From the NCBI GenBank assembly GCA_024811115.1, contig JAKOGH010000333.1, forward strand, positions 1-64,000: DNA of 64,000 bases, read 5' to 3'. The translations under genes were made by a program, and so were the position numbers. Numbering within the stretch: the first letter of the stretch is position 1; each line of letters opens with the position of its first letter. The notes under the pieces were generated by a model. The model worked only from the letters and a program-made list of their open reading frames with translations. It ran no database searches and was not told the DNA's origin. This DNA comes from Terana coerulea. Lineage: Eukaryota > Basidiomycota > Agaricomycetes > Polyporales > Phanerochaetaceae. This document shows positions 36,400 to 48,726 of this stretch, piece after piece.

Positions 36400-38943
36400 A
36401 TGGCTGTTGACCGCGGACACGAAGCAACCACCCAGCTTTTGACACTCCTAAACGTATCCGCTACAAAGGCCGGAAAACGAAAATGGATTCTGGACGATAG
36501 TCGTGCGACGGAAAAGCTCAACAAGCGGCGGAACGTCCAGTTTGGAGAAGCCCAAGCGAACGAGCAGGAGGATGCCATAGAGGAGTCTCACAAGCAAGAA
36601 GGCGGGACAACTGCTATCACGGACGCTAGTGCCGTGGCTGAAGCCGAGCCTGAGGATGATACTTCCCTCGGTGCGTTTACTTTGACCGCGGCATGGACAT
36701 GGCTGGCTTAACAGAGTGCCAGACAGTCCGAGTGACCCCTACGAAGCCCATTTTGGCCCCAATTCGTCTGACCTTTCAGAAGAAACACGTCAGTGTGTGG
36801 AAAAGAAATCATGGAAGGCTCGGAGAGCACATTATGGCAAGCTAGGCGGTACAGTGGATTATTACCCTGAGGCCGGGTCTGGCGCTGTATCGACAGACAA
36901 GCGGGAAGTCAAGCCTGCGGTACGTTTCCACTTTCACATCCCATTTTCCTTGCTTATGTGTTATTCAGATTTTGGATCGATTGCGGAAACCATTTCTACA
37001 TAGTCAGGCCAAGCTACCGATAGGTTCGTCCGTAGTACAGAATGCTTCGCCCGAGCTCTGGCTCAATCCAGCTTCATAGAACTTGCTACGCTACAAAACG
37101 ACATCCTTGGTGTGCTATCAACGAACAGGGATCTTTGTATCACCCGGACACCTTTGGAAAATCAGCGAAGCTTGAGGGAGGCTACTGCCTTGCATGCGCT
37201 AAACCATATCACCAAGTGAGCGCAAATCATATTTCTGTTGAGGCTGTTCTGAACCACAACTTCCAGAAAGCGAAGGCGCGTGCTCAAGAACAACGAGCGC
37301 ATAGCGCATGCTAAAAAGTCGGACGCACCTACGCCAGAAGACGTTCACGATCAAGGTTTCACCCGCCCCTCCGTCCTCATTCTCCTTCCATTCCGATCCT
37401 TCGCACGCCATTGGGTGTCGGCTTTGATATCTCACACACCTTCTCCGGAGTTCCAAGTCGAGAATCGCGGACGTTTTGAATCCGAGTACGGCCTACCACC
37501 TGGGAGCGTGGACAAGCTAGCTGCCGCGGAACCAGGGACATACCCAGCAGATCACGTAGAGATGTTCAAGGGCAACGTCGACGACAGCTTTAGGGTGGGA
37601 GTAAAGTTGACGAGAAAGAGCGTGAAGCTCTTCGCAGACTTCTACGCGTGCGATGTGATCTTGGCCAGTCCTTTGGGATTGAGGATGTCCATCGAGAAGG
37701 AGAAGTACGTGCGATCCTAGTGTCTGGAAATAAACACCCTGCTCATATTTAATGTTTTCAGGAATGCGGACTTTCTGTCGTCAATCGAAATCCTGATTGT
37801 GGACCAGATGGACGCCTTGACCATGCAAAATTGGGAACACGCCCAAGTACGTTTCATATGGATGTGAAGTTAGGGCTTCATATTGACTTATGTGACGTTC
37901 AGTTTGTGCTGTCGCATTTAAACAAGCTTCCCAAGGAATCACACGACGTCGACTTCTCACGTATCAAACCTTGGTACCTTGACGGACAGTGAGTTGCTCT
38001 TCGACCCTTGTGGGAGAATGCACTAACATAGCACCTGTTCAGTGCGGCCTTCCTCCGCCAAACAGTCCTATTCTCGGCATACGAAACTCCCGAAACGCGT
38101 GCTCTGTTTAATAACACTCTCATGAACGTGGCAGGCAAGATCAGGACGGACCGTCGCTGGCAACCCGTGCCCATTCCAGAAGGCGTTGACCAGGTGGGTC
38201 CATGATGACCACCGTGTAACTGAATGTCGCCACATGCTCACTCCCGTCCTTGCGATCGTCGGCAGAGTTTCGTACAGTATGATTGTGTCAGCCCGAAGGA
38301 CGAGGCAGATAAGCGCTTCCAGCATTTCACCACTCAGGTAACTAGCGTGCCTCACTCGTACAGCTCGTAAACTCTGACAAATCTTCTCAGTTACTCCCTT
38401 CGATCCTCAAATCGGCAGTGCAGAGTACCCAGACGGTAGTCTTCATTCCGTCGTCGTTTGACTTCATCAGGGTGCACAACTATTTCCGTAAAAATACGGG
38501 GTGTCCTTCGCTGTCCTCTCTGAGTACGTTCTCTTCCTTGCAAAATTCGGCTATCTTAACAATCATTTCAGATATTCCTCTAACCAGGATATCTCCCGAG
38601 CCCGCCACGCCTTCTTCAGCGGCAAGAAGTCCTTCCTTCTGATCAGCGAGCGCTTTCACTTCTTCCGCCGGTACGATTGAGCGTCTCCATCCGTTGTCCT
38701 ATAGAGATGCTGACCCCGGAGTACAGCTACAAAATCCGTGGGATTCGCAATCTGGTGTTCTACGCCCCACCAGACCACCCTCAGTTCTACACCGAACTGC
38801 TGTCGTACCCTTTCCTCGATGAAGGCGTCGAGCCTGGAGACGTCACATGCCGTATCCTCTATTCACGCTATGACTACATGCGACTAGAGAGGATAGCAGG
38901 TACAGAAGGCGTTGTTGAGCTTATCAAGCGTACTAGCCCGTAG
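36400..38943 (+). CDS. UTP25: U3 snoRNP-associated protein UTP25 (Def homologue)
   Basis: Many short exons. Conserved blocks typical of UTP25: [158 protein letters not shown] and [20 protein letters not shown]. These form a RecA-like pair related to DEAD-box helicases but lacking the catalytic DEAD (here VDQMD), as in the family. UTP25 acts in the nucleolar small-subunit processome during 18S rRNA maturation. The acidic N-terminal part (36520-36670) is weakly conserved. I chose the start MAVDRGHE at 36400 because the residues upstream in frame look non-coding. Converges on the F-box gene at 41611-39605. Confidence 0.93.
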
Positions 38944-39604
38944 TTTCCTTCTCCCTCCTCAGGATGAGAGTGTACTGTATAGTATGTGTCAAGGCTGTCT
39001 ATCCGTCTATCGCCTACGTCGCTACTCTGGTCGAGCATTCTCCTCTACTACAGACTACCCTTCCGCGCTGGTTTTGAGCTGGCTTACGCTATCATGTCAG
39101 AACCAGCCCTGGACTATGTCGCTGCAGCAAGGAATCAAATGCAGCAGCGATTTCCGCTGCGTCTGGAGTTATTCGTGCACGGTGAACGGACGTGTGCTGC
39201 TCATTGTTGCGTCGTGCAGATCATGAATCTGTAGGCTAAATACCTCTTCGACATATGCCAGTATACATTAGTCGGAAGTATAATCAAACTCCTGCGTTTC
39301 GCGGCCTATTCATAGCCTACGCATCTTTAGTGATAGCGGCAGAAACAGTTCATATAACACAAGCACGGTAAATTACCAGACACAAAATACATGGCAGAAG
39401 GAGATGTCGTGGAATGTATTTGAGACTTGGGGGAGGACGTGCAGAATACAAGTGTGGGCTGGCCCAGGACATCAGTTTGATGAGTCCGCAGAAACACTAC
39501 TGTGATGAAATATTCACTACACAATGAGTCTCACCGAATTACGGCACGGACCTAAATATACCCGAGCTAACTCAGTGTCGCTCTACGATACTTCGCGCAC
39601 GAAT
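38944..39604. other. Intergenic between convergent UTP25 and F-box gene
   Basis: Should contain both 3' untranslated regions. An open frame at 38986-39234 has no recognisable motif. Confidence 0.5.
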
Positions 39605-41611
39605 TTAGCGGAGTCCACTCACCTGTTGAGCGTCCGAGCCCACAAACTCCCCCTGCATGTTCAGCAACTTCTGCTCCATACGTGACGCCAGAACTTGGTT
39701 CTTCATAAAGTTCAGTTTAGTGCAGAAGTCTCGTGATGTGAGCTGAGCATATTTGCCAGTGACTTCAGCATGAGGGAAGACGTTGGCTAGAAAGATTGCA
39801 ACATTGGGGTGCGGCGCTACCGTGACCCTGGACTTGGATGGGTTCAACGGAATCAAGTGCAAAGTTTCCAGTGCGGATACAGTGGGTGTCGGAGGGCATA
39901 TGGTCATATTAACATCATCTGTCTTTGGTATGTCAATCGCGACACCAAGGATTTTGAGCTGTGGACAGCCAGTAGCCAAAGGCAGTAGGTCCTCGAGCAT
40001 AGGAAGGGTTTGCCGATGCGCAGAAGTAGAACGTCCCTGAGAGACGGAGGGCCCCCTAGGTAGAGTGCGCGCAAGTGGGGCCATGCCGATGCAACGTCCC
40101 GCAATAGAGACTTGGTAACCAAGCAGGAATGATGCCGCAAATCGAGCACCTCGAGTTGATTAAGACAAAATAGTAATGGAAGCGTGTAGTCATCCACCGT
40201 ATCATAGGGATCGAAGGAGTAGCAACCTTCAAGGCAGAGATACTGCAGTTGAGTCAGTGATCCAATTGCCTCAAACATTTGCTTGAGCGGTCGAGATGCC
40301 TCGTCTGCTTGCCTTCTCCGTCGGCTTGTATCACTCCTCAGTTGAGAATGATCAAGGGTGAGGCGATCAAGCGACGGCATGAGGGTACAGATGGATTGGA
40401 GGAATGAGACAGTGGACCCATGAGACTTGCCGGTGGGACGCAGGTTGAGAGTATGTAGGCGGGGAAAGGCCACTACCGTGGATTTTTTTCTCAAGGGCGC
40501 TGTGCATGGCGTTGTAGTTGACATCAACGCATACATTTGTTGTGAGAATCTGTAACTGAGGAAGACGGAGGAGGGCCCCAGGTTGTCCATGGATAAGGCT
40601 GTCAGAAATATAGATTAATGTTCGAGCTCGTGCTCACCGCGCCCCGACGCTCGGGCGCTTTCTATTTACATATGTTTGTTCTGCTAATTACGTGCCTGCT
40701 TTCGTACCTGGCGATCGTAGTTAGGTCTGGAGTCATACCGTAGAGTATATAGCTTACTGGAATCCATCGTGAACGCTTGCGCGTTTGCCTTCCCGCCGCC
40801 GACGTTCCCACCCGCGCGACCCCTTGTTTTGACAAAGGCGTCAACATTCACATCGCGAAGATGGTCTGAGGACGAAAATAGCCTCGACAGTGCGGTTGAA
40901 ACCTCCTCAGAGCATCGCATGTTTTCAGAGATGGAGAATTGCTTCAGCGACTGTTGACAACCGGATTCTCGCAGTGCGTCCATAAGTGACACTAGCGCGA
41001 AGTCGAACCCCTCTTCGTGCTTCCAAGAGACAGCCTGCAGGGATGGTGTGACGAAAAGCCGGGTGTAGATGTGGTCGACAGACTCGTCAAATCTGAGTCC
41101 GCGGAGATTGGGAAACACTGGATTTGGATCGGGGAAGGTGTCTAGGAGCATGTCCAAGAATTCCATCTCATACAGCTTGAGCGGTACCTGCAGATAGCGC
41201 ACACGAGCGGCATATTTGAGAAACCGAGAGCGTTCATTTGGTGTCGGTGACCCTACAATGATCTGCGATAGGAAAAATGAGGAGGCAAAAGCCAATGTCA
41301 TATGTTTAGTCGCAGTGACCAGAGAATAGACAAATGGTGCGACATACAAGGTACTCGCCAGCACCCGTACTTCCCCAACGGTCACGGCAACCCACCCAGT
41401 TACAGGTCTTGCTGAAGCAACCTGTAAAACAGAGGGTATCTTCGATAGATTTCCACAAGGTATCCAACGCCGGCTCGCATAGAAGACGACAGGTCAGGGC
41501 TAGTCGAAGGAGTACACGGGAAGTCTTGTCATATCCGAATTCTTCATTGCCCCGCTCAGTATGGGAAATAATATTTTTGGTTATCTCGGTAATGAGCCAG
41601 GCTGGGTGCAT
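39605..41611 (-). pseudogene. F-box/LRR-like protein C, several frameshifts
   Basis: Begins MHPAWLITEITKNIISHTERG at 41611, with an F-box-like segment LLRLALTCRLLCEPALDTLW. Leucine-rich repeat blocks follow: MEFLDMLLDTF, VFPNLRGLRF, LPQLQILTTNVCVDVNY, FPRLHTLNLRPTGK, LMPSLDRLTLDHS, LTQLQYLCLEG, CLNQLEVLDLRHHS, ASAWPHLRALYLGG and LPLATGCPQLKILGVAID. F-box proteins of this build recruit substrates to SCF ligases. Three frame changes are needed: a base missing at the G/C run 40573-40579, one extra A in the run at 40483-40489 (T on the plus strand), and one between about 40010 and 40070. They could be sequencing errors, so the gene may be alive. Divergent from the F-box gene at 42477. Confidence 0.7.
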
Positions 41612-42476
41612 GATCGCGGCGAGCGGTGAATATACACGTACTACCCATGCGTCGACTCAGAGTGACTGCAGGTAGACTCCTCGAAAATCAGAGTTCATAA
41701 CAAAGTGTAACGGCATATATAGACACTCCCACCTAATGTTTGGCAGTACTTAAGGTGAATTGTGTGGAGGTAGTTTGTGAGGTGAATGCAAAGGGGCAAG
41801 GCGATACAGACTTGGAGGAGCATGGCAGCTGCGGCGCGCCGCGCCGCGACCGAGGCGAAAACACGTGATAACTCGACTCAACGCGACGCGCCAGACAGGC
41901 GTCTATATTCCCTCACCTCTTCCCGCTCATCAAGTTTTCGAGCCAGCACCGTCACTAGTACTGGTACTGATTTTGACGAAGTAGTGGCTGCAATATGAGC
42001 AGACTGCGTGAAGCTTGTGCGCTGATATTTACCAACTGTTTCTCATGGTATAGATGGACTTACTCCGTAATCAAGAGGTTTTAGCATTGAAGGCCATGTA
42101 GACTTCGCCATCCAGCTCAGGTTCGCAATATTTCCTTATTGTTGATGGAGAAACTGGGACGTATGTGGCATCACGTCTTCGTGTTAGCAGCTCAGCTCAC
42201 TTGTCCCAAACCCAGGAGTTGCTTCTACATGTCCGAGGGGTGTTCTAGCACTCGTCACCTTGACATCCTGCCGAGACGCGGGCTCGCTTTGGTACCCGAA
42301 GCCGCTGTCGGTGGTGTTTCCTTACAGACGCCATAGTCCAGACCTAGATCCTCGTAGGGCGACCGGCACTATTAGCGCGGGAAGCTCACTTTTGAACCAA
42401 CCAAACGGTCTTGCCTCTTGCCAATATTCTCCCAACCCCCTCCAGCGATTCCCTACACAGTCACGCCGAAAGCAGC
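41612..42476. other. Divergent spacer between two F-box genes
   Basis: 865 bp. An open frame at 41786-41998 (70 residues, Ser/Arg-rich) has no recognisable motif and is probably chance. Both 5' untranslated regions and promoters should be here; no clear TATA box is seen. Confidence 0.45.
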
Positions 42477-44120
42477 ATGCACCAGTGCTTAAATATTGAG
42501 GAAATACTTGAGAACATCGTCATTCAAGACGACGACAGACTCTTCCTCGTAAACGCAGCGTTAACGTGCCATGCCTTCTACGAGCCTGCCATGAACGCCC
42601 TCTTCCGGGTCTTGAACGAGGACGCCACGTTGATGCCGCTCATTTCTACACTCCCTCAGGACCTACTTGTCGCTGGTAATAAGGACCGTCAATGCTTGTT
42701 GAGTAAATTGTATGTAATTTATCAACTGCAATACACTGCTTACGGGCTTTGCACAGACTCTACTCAGGGAGCCCACCTTGGTCGAATGGGAACGGTTCCG
42801 TCACCGTGCACGTCGTGTGCGGGGCTTAACCGTCTCTAGTAATATGATCGATCCGCTGGCGAAGGATGTCTACGATGTATGGCTGCCCAAGTACCCTCAC
42901 GGACGTTTACTGCCCAACATCCGACGGTTCGTCGGGAAGAATTGTCCTCTCGGCGCCGTCCGCCTGTTCCTTCAACCCACCTTGCACACCTTTGTATGGA
43001 CATATGAAGACGAGGACAACACCCTAGCGATGCTCAACATTTTGGCGGAAGTTAAACCGACTCTTCAAATGTTGCTGGTATCCCTGAATTTCCAGGCGCG
43101 TCAGGCGTTCACAGTCGCCGTCGAGGACGCTTTTGCACGCGTTGTCTGTGAAATGAACTCGCTGCGCGCTCTGTCCGGCTGTCCAGTCAACGCAGATATC
43201 TTGGGACATATTGCCACTCTTTCCAACCTTTGAAGCCTCCTCTTCGAGGTCGCTCCCAGATGCGACCGGCCTGACTTGCTTGCAAGCTTGGAGGCCCCGA
43301 ACTCTTTCTGCGCCCTCCGTTACTTGAGCATCACCTGCTCTTCAGAGTACAGCGAACACCTACTTCGACTCCTGGCAGCCGCTGCTCCTCCGGTCCTCAA
43401 AGAGCTTCACATTTCCTCCAGCCTTTTCTACGGGATGACGGGATATAAACCCTACGGCTCCCATTCGCTTACGGCGCAATTCTTCACGCGGCTGTTTACT
43501 GCAATCTCCCGCTTCCAGTCGCTAGTGACCCCTGAGGTGGCGTTCAGGAAGGGAGACATAGGGTCTCATGCGCCCATTATTACACTGGATTGTCTGGCTC
43601 CGCTCCTCCGCATCGCAACTCTGGAGAAACTCAAACTTAGCGAGGTTCCTATAAGGCTCACCGCCCCCGACATCCAAACGATCGCCCAGGCGTGGCCGGC
43701 GGTAACCGAACTGTCCTTAGGAGAAGCATGGAGTAGGAACGTCGCCGGTGACCTCGCTCTGGAAGAACTACTCCCCTTCGCCATTTACTGCCCGAAGCTG
43801 CAGAGCCTCGGTCTGGCCATCCGCTTACCCCAACCCATGCCTTCCCTAGACGGCTGGCAAGCCGCCGGCCGTCCTAGATCCAACCTCACCCAGCTTTTCT
43901 TGGGTGTTCCGCGCGTCGTAAGAAGAACAGATGACCCCATAATGGGGGCATTCGTCTGGGAAGCATTCCCCGTTCCAAGGTCACCTGCTGCGGGTGCCCT
44001 CACGAGGATGACCTGCAGCGAATAATGGGGCAGCTCCGTGACCATCGCGGCGTCAATGGAGTTGCGATCTCTCCTGAAATGCTTGATCTCATTCAGGAGA
44101 GTATCATGAGCATCGTATGA
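42477..44120 (+). pseudogene. F-box/LRR-like protein D with one nonsense codon and one indel
   Basis: Two exons (42477-42713, 42757-44120). The N-terminus MHQCLNIEEILENIV is followed by the F-box-like VNAALTCHAFYEPAMNALFRVL. Then come EWERFRHRARRVRGL, LPNIRRFVGKNC, LFLQPTLHTFVWTYE, a run of leucine-rich segments, IQTIAQAWPAVTELSLGEAW, LLPFAIYCPKLQSLGLAIRL and LTQLFLGVPR. A single in-frame TGA at 43231-43233 interrupts an otherwise open frame. One missing C in the run 43968-43971 shifts into the expected C-terminal frame, ending ISPEMLDLIQESIMSIV. Restoring one base makes the second exon exactly 455 codons. The TGA could come from CGA by deamination. Function as for other F-box proteins, if expressed. 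Confidence 0.75.
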
Positions 44121-44867
44121 GCACCGTGCATAGCAGTCACGAGGTACAAGGCGGTTCCAAAGTGAAGGCTGCGCTTAAGATTGATTATTCTCGAGAGGTT
44201 TACCCTCAGCTTACAATTGTACGCTAATCATGTCTGCCCTATTATCTACGCCTCGTTGTCTGGCTTGTCGGGAGTCAAAAATTTTCTCCTGCTTCTTTCT
44301 TGCTTCAAGGCTGTGTTTCGCTCGTATAATTCTTAGTGGTGCTCGTAGTACCACGACGTAGTTGCAGAGGTCAAGAAAAAAACGAATGCATATTTTTCCC
44401 GAAGCTTCACACTATGATAACTCAGTACAATATTAATATTGGGTGGCCTGGGCCCTGGTGAGCATTTAGAGGAAATGTCGCCACGTGGGTCCATCCAACA
44501 ATTAACGCGACGCGACTGGCGCTAATGCAGGCATAGCTCTTGTCTCTCGCCCTCACTCGCCCTCACGCTTGTTGACCTCAACCTGCCTCTAAACACTGCT
44601 CCAAACCCGCAACATTAAAACTCTTGCTCTATTCTGACGATATAAGACTCCTCTCACTGCGAAGAGAAATCAAACCATAGCGACAAGCGTCGAGTTTCGG
44701 TTGCGTGTCATCCCGCGGCAGTGTAACTTGTTTGAACCCTCGGTACGTCTGGATCCACTATTTTTTATGGCTCAGAGAACTTTGCTGAAGCTGGGATTGC
44801 TGAATGTCGCGTACAGAACGCGTGACGTATCCTCTACACTCCACATACGGTCTAGACCAGCATAACC
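44121..44867. other. Spacer upstream of the primase gene
   Basis: Contains the F-box D 3' region and the primase promoter. ACGCGAC repeats lie near 44508-44516 and an ACGCGT hexamer at 44818. No gene is seen. Confidence 0.5.
44818..44823 (+). promoter_or_regulatory. ACGCGT (MluI cell-cycle box) before the primase gene
   Basis: This hexamer is the MCB site bound by MBF in fungi and is typical of DNA-replication genes. It lies 45 bp upstream of the primase start codon, which fits S-phase control. A six-base site can occur by chance. Confidence 0.5.
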
Positions 44868-46390
44868 ATGCAAGTCGACGAAGAGCCCCTCACGCCCGAG
44901 CTCATGCTCGCGTTCTACCGAAGGCTGTACCCCTTCAAATCCATATTTCACTGGCTGAACCACGAGCACGCGCCGACGAAGCTCTTCATGAACCGCGAGT
45001 TCGCGTTCACCCTGCAGGGCGACGTGTACCTGCGCTACCAGTCCTTCACCACGGCGGACGAGCTGAAGAAGCAGGTGTGCACGATGAACCCGACGCGTTT
45101 TGAGATTGGGCCAATGTATACCGCACGAGTGCGTACTGTCGCGTAGCTTGGGTGTATGCGCACGGCTGACGACCTCACAGCCACGAGACAAGAAGCTCAC
45201 GCGCCCCGGCTCCTTCCAACCCTTACAACGTGAACTCGTCTTCGATATCGATATGACAGACTACGACAGCATTCGAACGTGCTGCTCCGACGCGAATATT
45301 TGCCGCCGCTGCTGGGGGTTCATCGCGGCTGCCGTCAAGGTCCTCGACCATTCCCTCCGCGAAGAGTATGGGTACCAGCACCTCCTGTGGGTATACTCCG
45401 GACGACGTGGCATTCACCTGTGGATCAGCGACAATGCGGCGATGGAGCTCACGGATGAGCAGAGGCGGGCATTGGTAGGTTGGATGACGGTCATTCAGGG
45501 TGGTAAGGACCAGCATAAGAAGGTTAATGTCCGGGTGGGAACAAAACCGCTGCCGCCATCCATAAAGTACGTTGTCTGTCAGCTTCTCGCGTTTGGATCG
45601 CTAATGACAAACAGGACTGCGCTTGAATCTCTGAGAACAGACTTTGCGGAGCTTATTTTGGGGGACCAGAACTGTTTCAAGTCTGAGGCTGGCTGGCGCA
45701 GCCTTTTGGAGCTCCTTCCGCCAAGTGTTGCTGGAGATTTGAAACCAAAATGGATCAAAAATAAAGACCGCTCATCCGAGGAGAAATGGGAAGACTTAGA
45801 AAAGACTTGGAAGGAAATGAAAAAGGGCTCACACGAGAGGGTGACAGCTTCATTCTCTTTGTCAAATTCATCATAACTCATAACACACATCGAATGCAGC
45901 AAGTGCTCATGGCAGCCATTGAAGACATAATCTTGCAGTACACGTACCCAAGACTAGATGCTGAGGTGTCCAAGCACCGAAATCACTTGCTCAAGGCCCC
46001 ATTCTGTGTCCACCCAAAGACAGGCCGGGTTTGTGTACCCTTAGACCCCGGCGAGATAGACGAATTTGATCCGAAAGGTGTCCCAACGGTCGGACAGTTG
46101 ATGAAGGAGCTAAACGAGATCAAGGACAGCGGAAGCGAGGCTGAGCATCATTCAGGTAGGTCTTACAGCTTCACATGTGCGCCATCGCTCCTATTAATTC
46201 CTGGACAGACTGGGAGAAGACAGCCATGAAACCTTACGTTGAAAGGCTGGATAGGCATGCGCTTGCACTGATGGACGAGGTCAGAAAGAGGAAGCGCGAG
46301 ACAGCACCGATAAGTACGTCTCTCCAGCGCCCTGCCCAAACATGCGCTCACCTACAGCCTCGCTTCTACCTTACAGACATCGCGTGGTGA
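44868..46390 (+). CDS. PRI1: DNA primase small (catalytic) subunit
   Basis: Six exons (44868-45128, 45181-45566, 45615-45840, 45900-46155, 46209-46313, 46377-46390) give 415 residues with an intact frame, close to the roughly 410 of yeast Pri1. Landmarks: MNREFAFTLQGDVYLRYQSF, the metal-binding LVFDIDMTDYD (Asp-x-Asp), the zinc-site cysteines CCSDANICRRCW, SGRRGIHLWISD (nucleotide-binding Ser-Gly-Arg-Arg-Gly-x-His), RLDAEVSKHRNHLLKAPFCVHPKTGR and VPTVGQLMKELNEI. Pri1 makes the RNA primer in the DNA polymerase alpha-primase complex in the nucleus. The last exon encodes only the end of the protein (IAW). An ACGCGT box precedes the start. Confidence 0.97.
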
Positions 46391-46905
46391 TTCGTTGAGG
46401 TTCTGTCTGCCAGTGGTTTCATCTCTCTTCGCTCAGGTTATTGTGAGGCTGATTCTGTGTATGGTTTCATGTATCCCTAGAGCTGCGCATATCCCTTCTG
46501 TACGACAATTGACATTGCATGGATACCCAACCCGCCGTATCCCGTTCCCAAGACCTGCGGCCTTCTTCTGCTCGGACAACGTACACATTGTATAATTCTA
46601 CGGCCCGCGCCGCGACGTGGTATAATGTCAATGCGTATATGGCAGGTCGGCGAGCGGGCGGCGGTAGCACCTCGCCATCACGCCGCCTGCCACGGTGCAG
46701 ACGCCCATGTACAAGGGACATGCCCAAAGCATGCACGGCTGCCCATTCAACGCCTTCCTCATCTAACGTCAAGCAGCTTCGCCGAACCTTGTCTAGGCTT
46801 CGAGGCATCACCGTACAAGAACACCCTGTGCGCGATGCGGCCATCCTGCCATCTCCCAATCTCTCCTCCCACCACCACCCAGGCCCGTGTTCGTAGAACG
46901 GCACG
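46391..46905. other. Intergenic, primase 3' region and promoter of next gene
   Basis: Open frames on both strands here lack motifs. CT-rich, ACC-rich DNA at 46845-46900 immediately precedes the next start codon. Confidence 0.5.
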
Positions 46906-47872
46906 ATGAACACCATCCTCTCCGGCGCGCCTGCGTTCACGGTGATCAGGCCCAACCCAACAGCGGTGGCGGCCACGACGGTCACGGATCCGGGCGCGAC
47001 GGCGACCGTGACGGTCGCCTCGCCGACCACCACCGTCAACCAGTTCGACAACCCGAGCGACCGCAACGACCTCAAGAAAATCACGACGATCCTCCCCGCG
47101 TTCCTCATCGGCTTCGTCTGCTTCCTCGCGCTCTTCTTCGTGTGCGGCATGGTGCACAGCAGGCGGCGGCGGCGGATGCGCATGCAGGACGCCGACGCGC
47201 GGCGGCTGGACGTCGAGGAAGGGCGGGTGGTGCCGCGGCCGAAGAAGAAGAAGCTGCGCCGCCCAAAGCTGTTTGAGATTGACTTGGACGTCGAGGAGGC
47301 TGAGCTCGAGAAAGACCTGGAGGCGCTACTCGTAAGTTCACCTCTACGTCGCGGCGCAACGCGGATCGCGCTGATATAAGCAATTTTTGTACCAGCCTAT
47401 CGCGGTGGAACTCCAGGCGGACTCGCCAAAAGCGACCAGCTTTGCGGAGCAGGCTGGTCATGATGGGAAACCAAAGCCATGGTGAGTATCGTAAAGCTGG
47501 TGGACGCGTGAATATTCGCTGATTATTCCCCGCGTTCTCAGGTACTTCCCAACATTCTCACGGTCGAATACGTCGCAGTCCGTGCTGCAGGGACAGCACT
47601 CACCGAAAGATAGATCCATGAAGCAAGCTCAGGTGTCCTTCATCGTCTCCATGCCTTCGCAGAATCGTCTACCTGGGCAGCCGTCGCAGGAGTTCGTTCT
47701 GGGAACCACGCGGCTCCCTGCTCGCGGTGAACCGTACGAGTTCACTGAGACTCCTGCCGAAGAGTTTGCGAGGAGGCTGAAGGAGCACGGCTTTGAGATG
47801 CCACCCCAGTCTGAGTCCTATGCGGCTGGCTCGCAGACTCAGTCCATATGTTACAAGGCTGTCGGTTCTTGA
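46906..47872 (+). CDS. Single-pass membrane protein, family member 2
   Basis: Three exons (46906-47331, 47396-47481, 47542-47872) give 280 residues. The Thr/Val-rich N-terminus (VAATTVTDPGATATVTVAS) is probably outside and glycosylated. The membrane segment FLIGFVCFLALFFVCGMV is followed by basic stop-transfer residues HSRRRRRMRM, then a Lys/Arg cluster PRPKKKKLRRPKLFEIDLD, the exon junction before PIAVELQ, and the C-terminal block SFIVSMPS...FVLGTTRLPARGE. It shares its block order and intron phases (0, 2) with the genes at 16731 and 48727, and LFEID takes the place of LWDV or LWEV. Function unknown. Confidence 0.8.
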
Positions 47873-48726
47873 AAAGGATCTAATGGACTGCATGGGACTA
47901 CGTATATGTATAATTTAATCGCCAACTGTAGACATGTAACATAGCACAGCTGTATTCACACTCATTCATGTATATGATTGGATTGGCCCTGGTTTTCAAC
48001 CTTTCGTCATAGCTGCTATGCAAGAGCCTGCTCGTGGAGAAAGACGCTGCTTTGGTACGGCGCATCAACGATCATAAAGGGCGGATCACCGCTCTGAACT
48101 TTATTACCACTCCGCTCTTGCCGCCGACTCGGGTTTGTCTCGTTCGAAATGAGTCCGAGACTCCCCTGATCGAACGCTGTCCATGTCTTGCTCACTGACC
48201 GTCTCGCGATATCACCCCTATCACAGAACATATGTGGTCAGTTTCTTCCCAACGCTCTAGTAAATGCTATTTTCTGAACAGTATTTCCTGGAAGGAGGCT
48301 ACTGAGATATTCAGCGAGTCGCTGAGCGACGCCTGCCTTGATGCCTCCTCCTGCGGCGGCCATGGTCCTGCACAGCTCCTCCCGTACGCGTACAGTTCTT
48401 TATGCGTGGTCAAACTCAAACCTCGTCCCTGAGCCAATCAGATCCCAGCGGCGTCCAGACAAACTCGGTGAATAGGGGCGGCAAACCGCGAAACTTCGAA
48501 GGGTTTCAGGCCGTGGAGCATGGATAGCAAACTGGGAACGCGACGCCTCCGCCCGGGCCCTCAATCTTCTCTCTAACAGTCTTCATATCCCCATGCCCGA
48601 CCGGACGTAGGGATATTCCTGGCGTTCGTGTTGTGCTCTCTACTCCCACTTTGACGGCTGGCATCGCTTCACACCCACCTCTTCATAACTTCAAACCCCT
48701 CACTCTCTTTCTTCCGCATTCTTACG
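47873..48726. other. Intergenic between two membrane-protein paralogues
   Basis: Holds the 3' region of the upstream gene and the promoter of the next. A CCAATCA motif at 48434-48440 and CT-rich DNA at 48640-48715 are the only promoter-like items. No gene is seen. Confidence 0.5.
48434..48440 (+). promoter_or_regulatory. CCAAT box candidate
   Basis: CCAATCA about 290 bp upstream of the start at 48727, a plausible distance for a HAP/NF-Y site in fungi. Single short motif. Confidence 0.3.
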
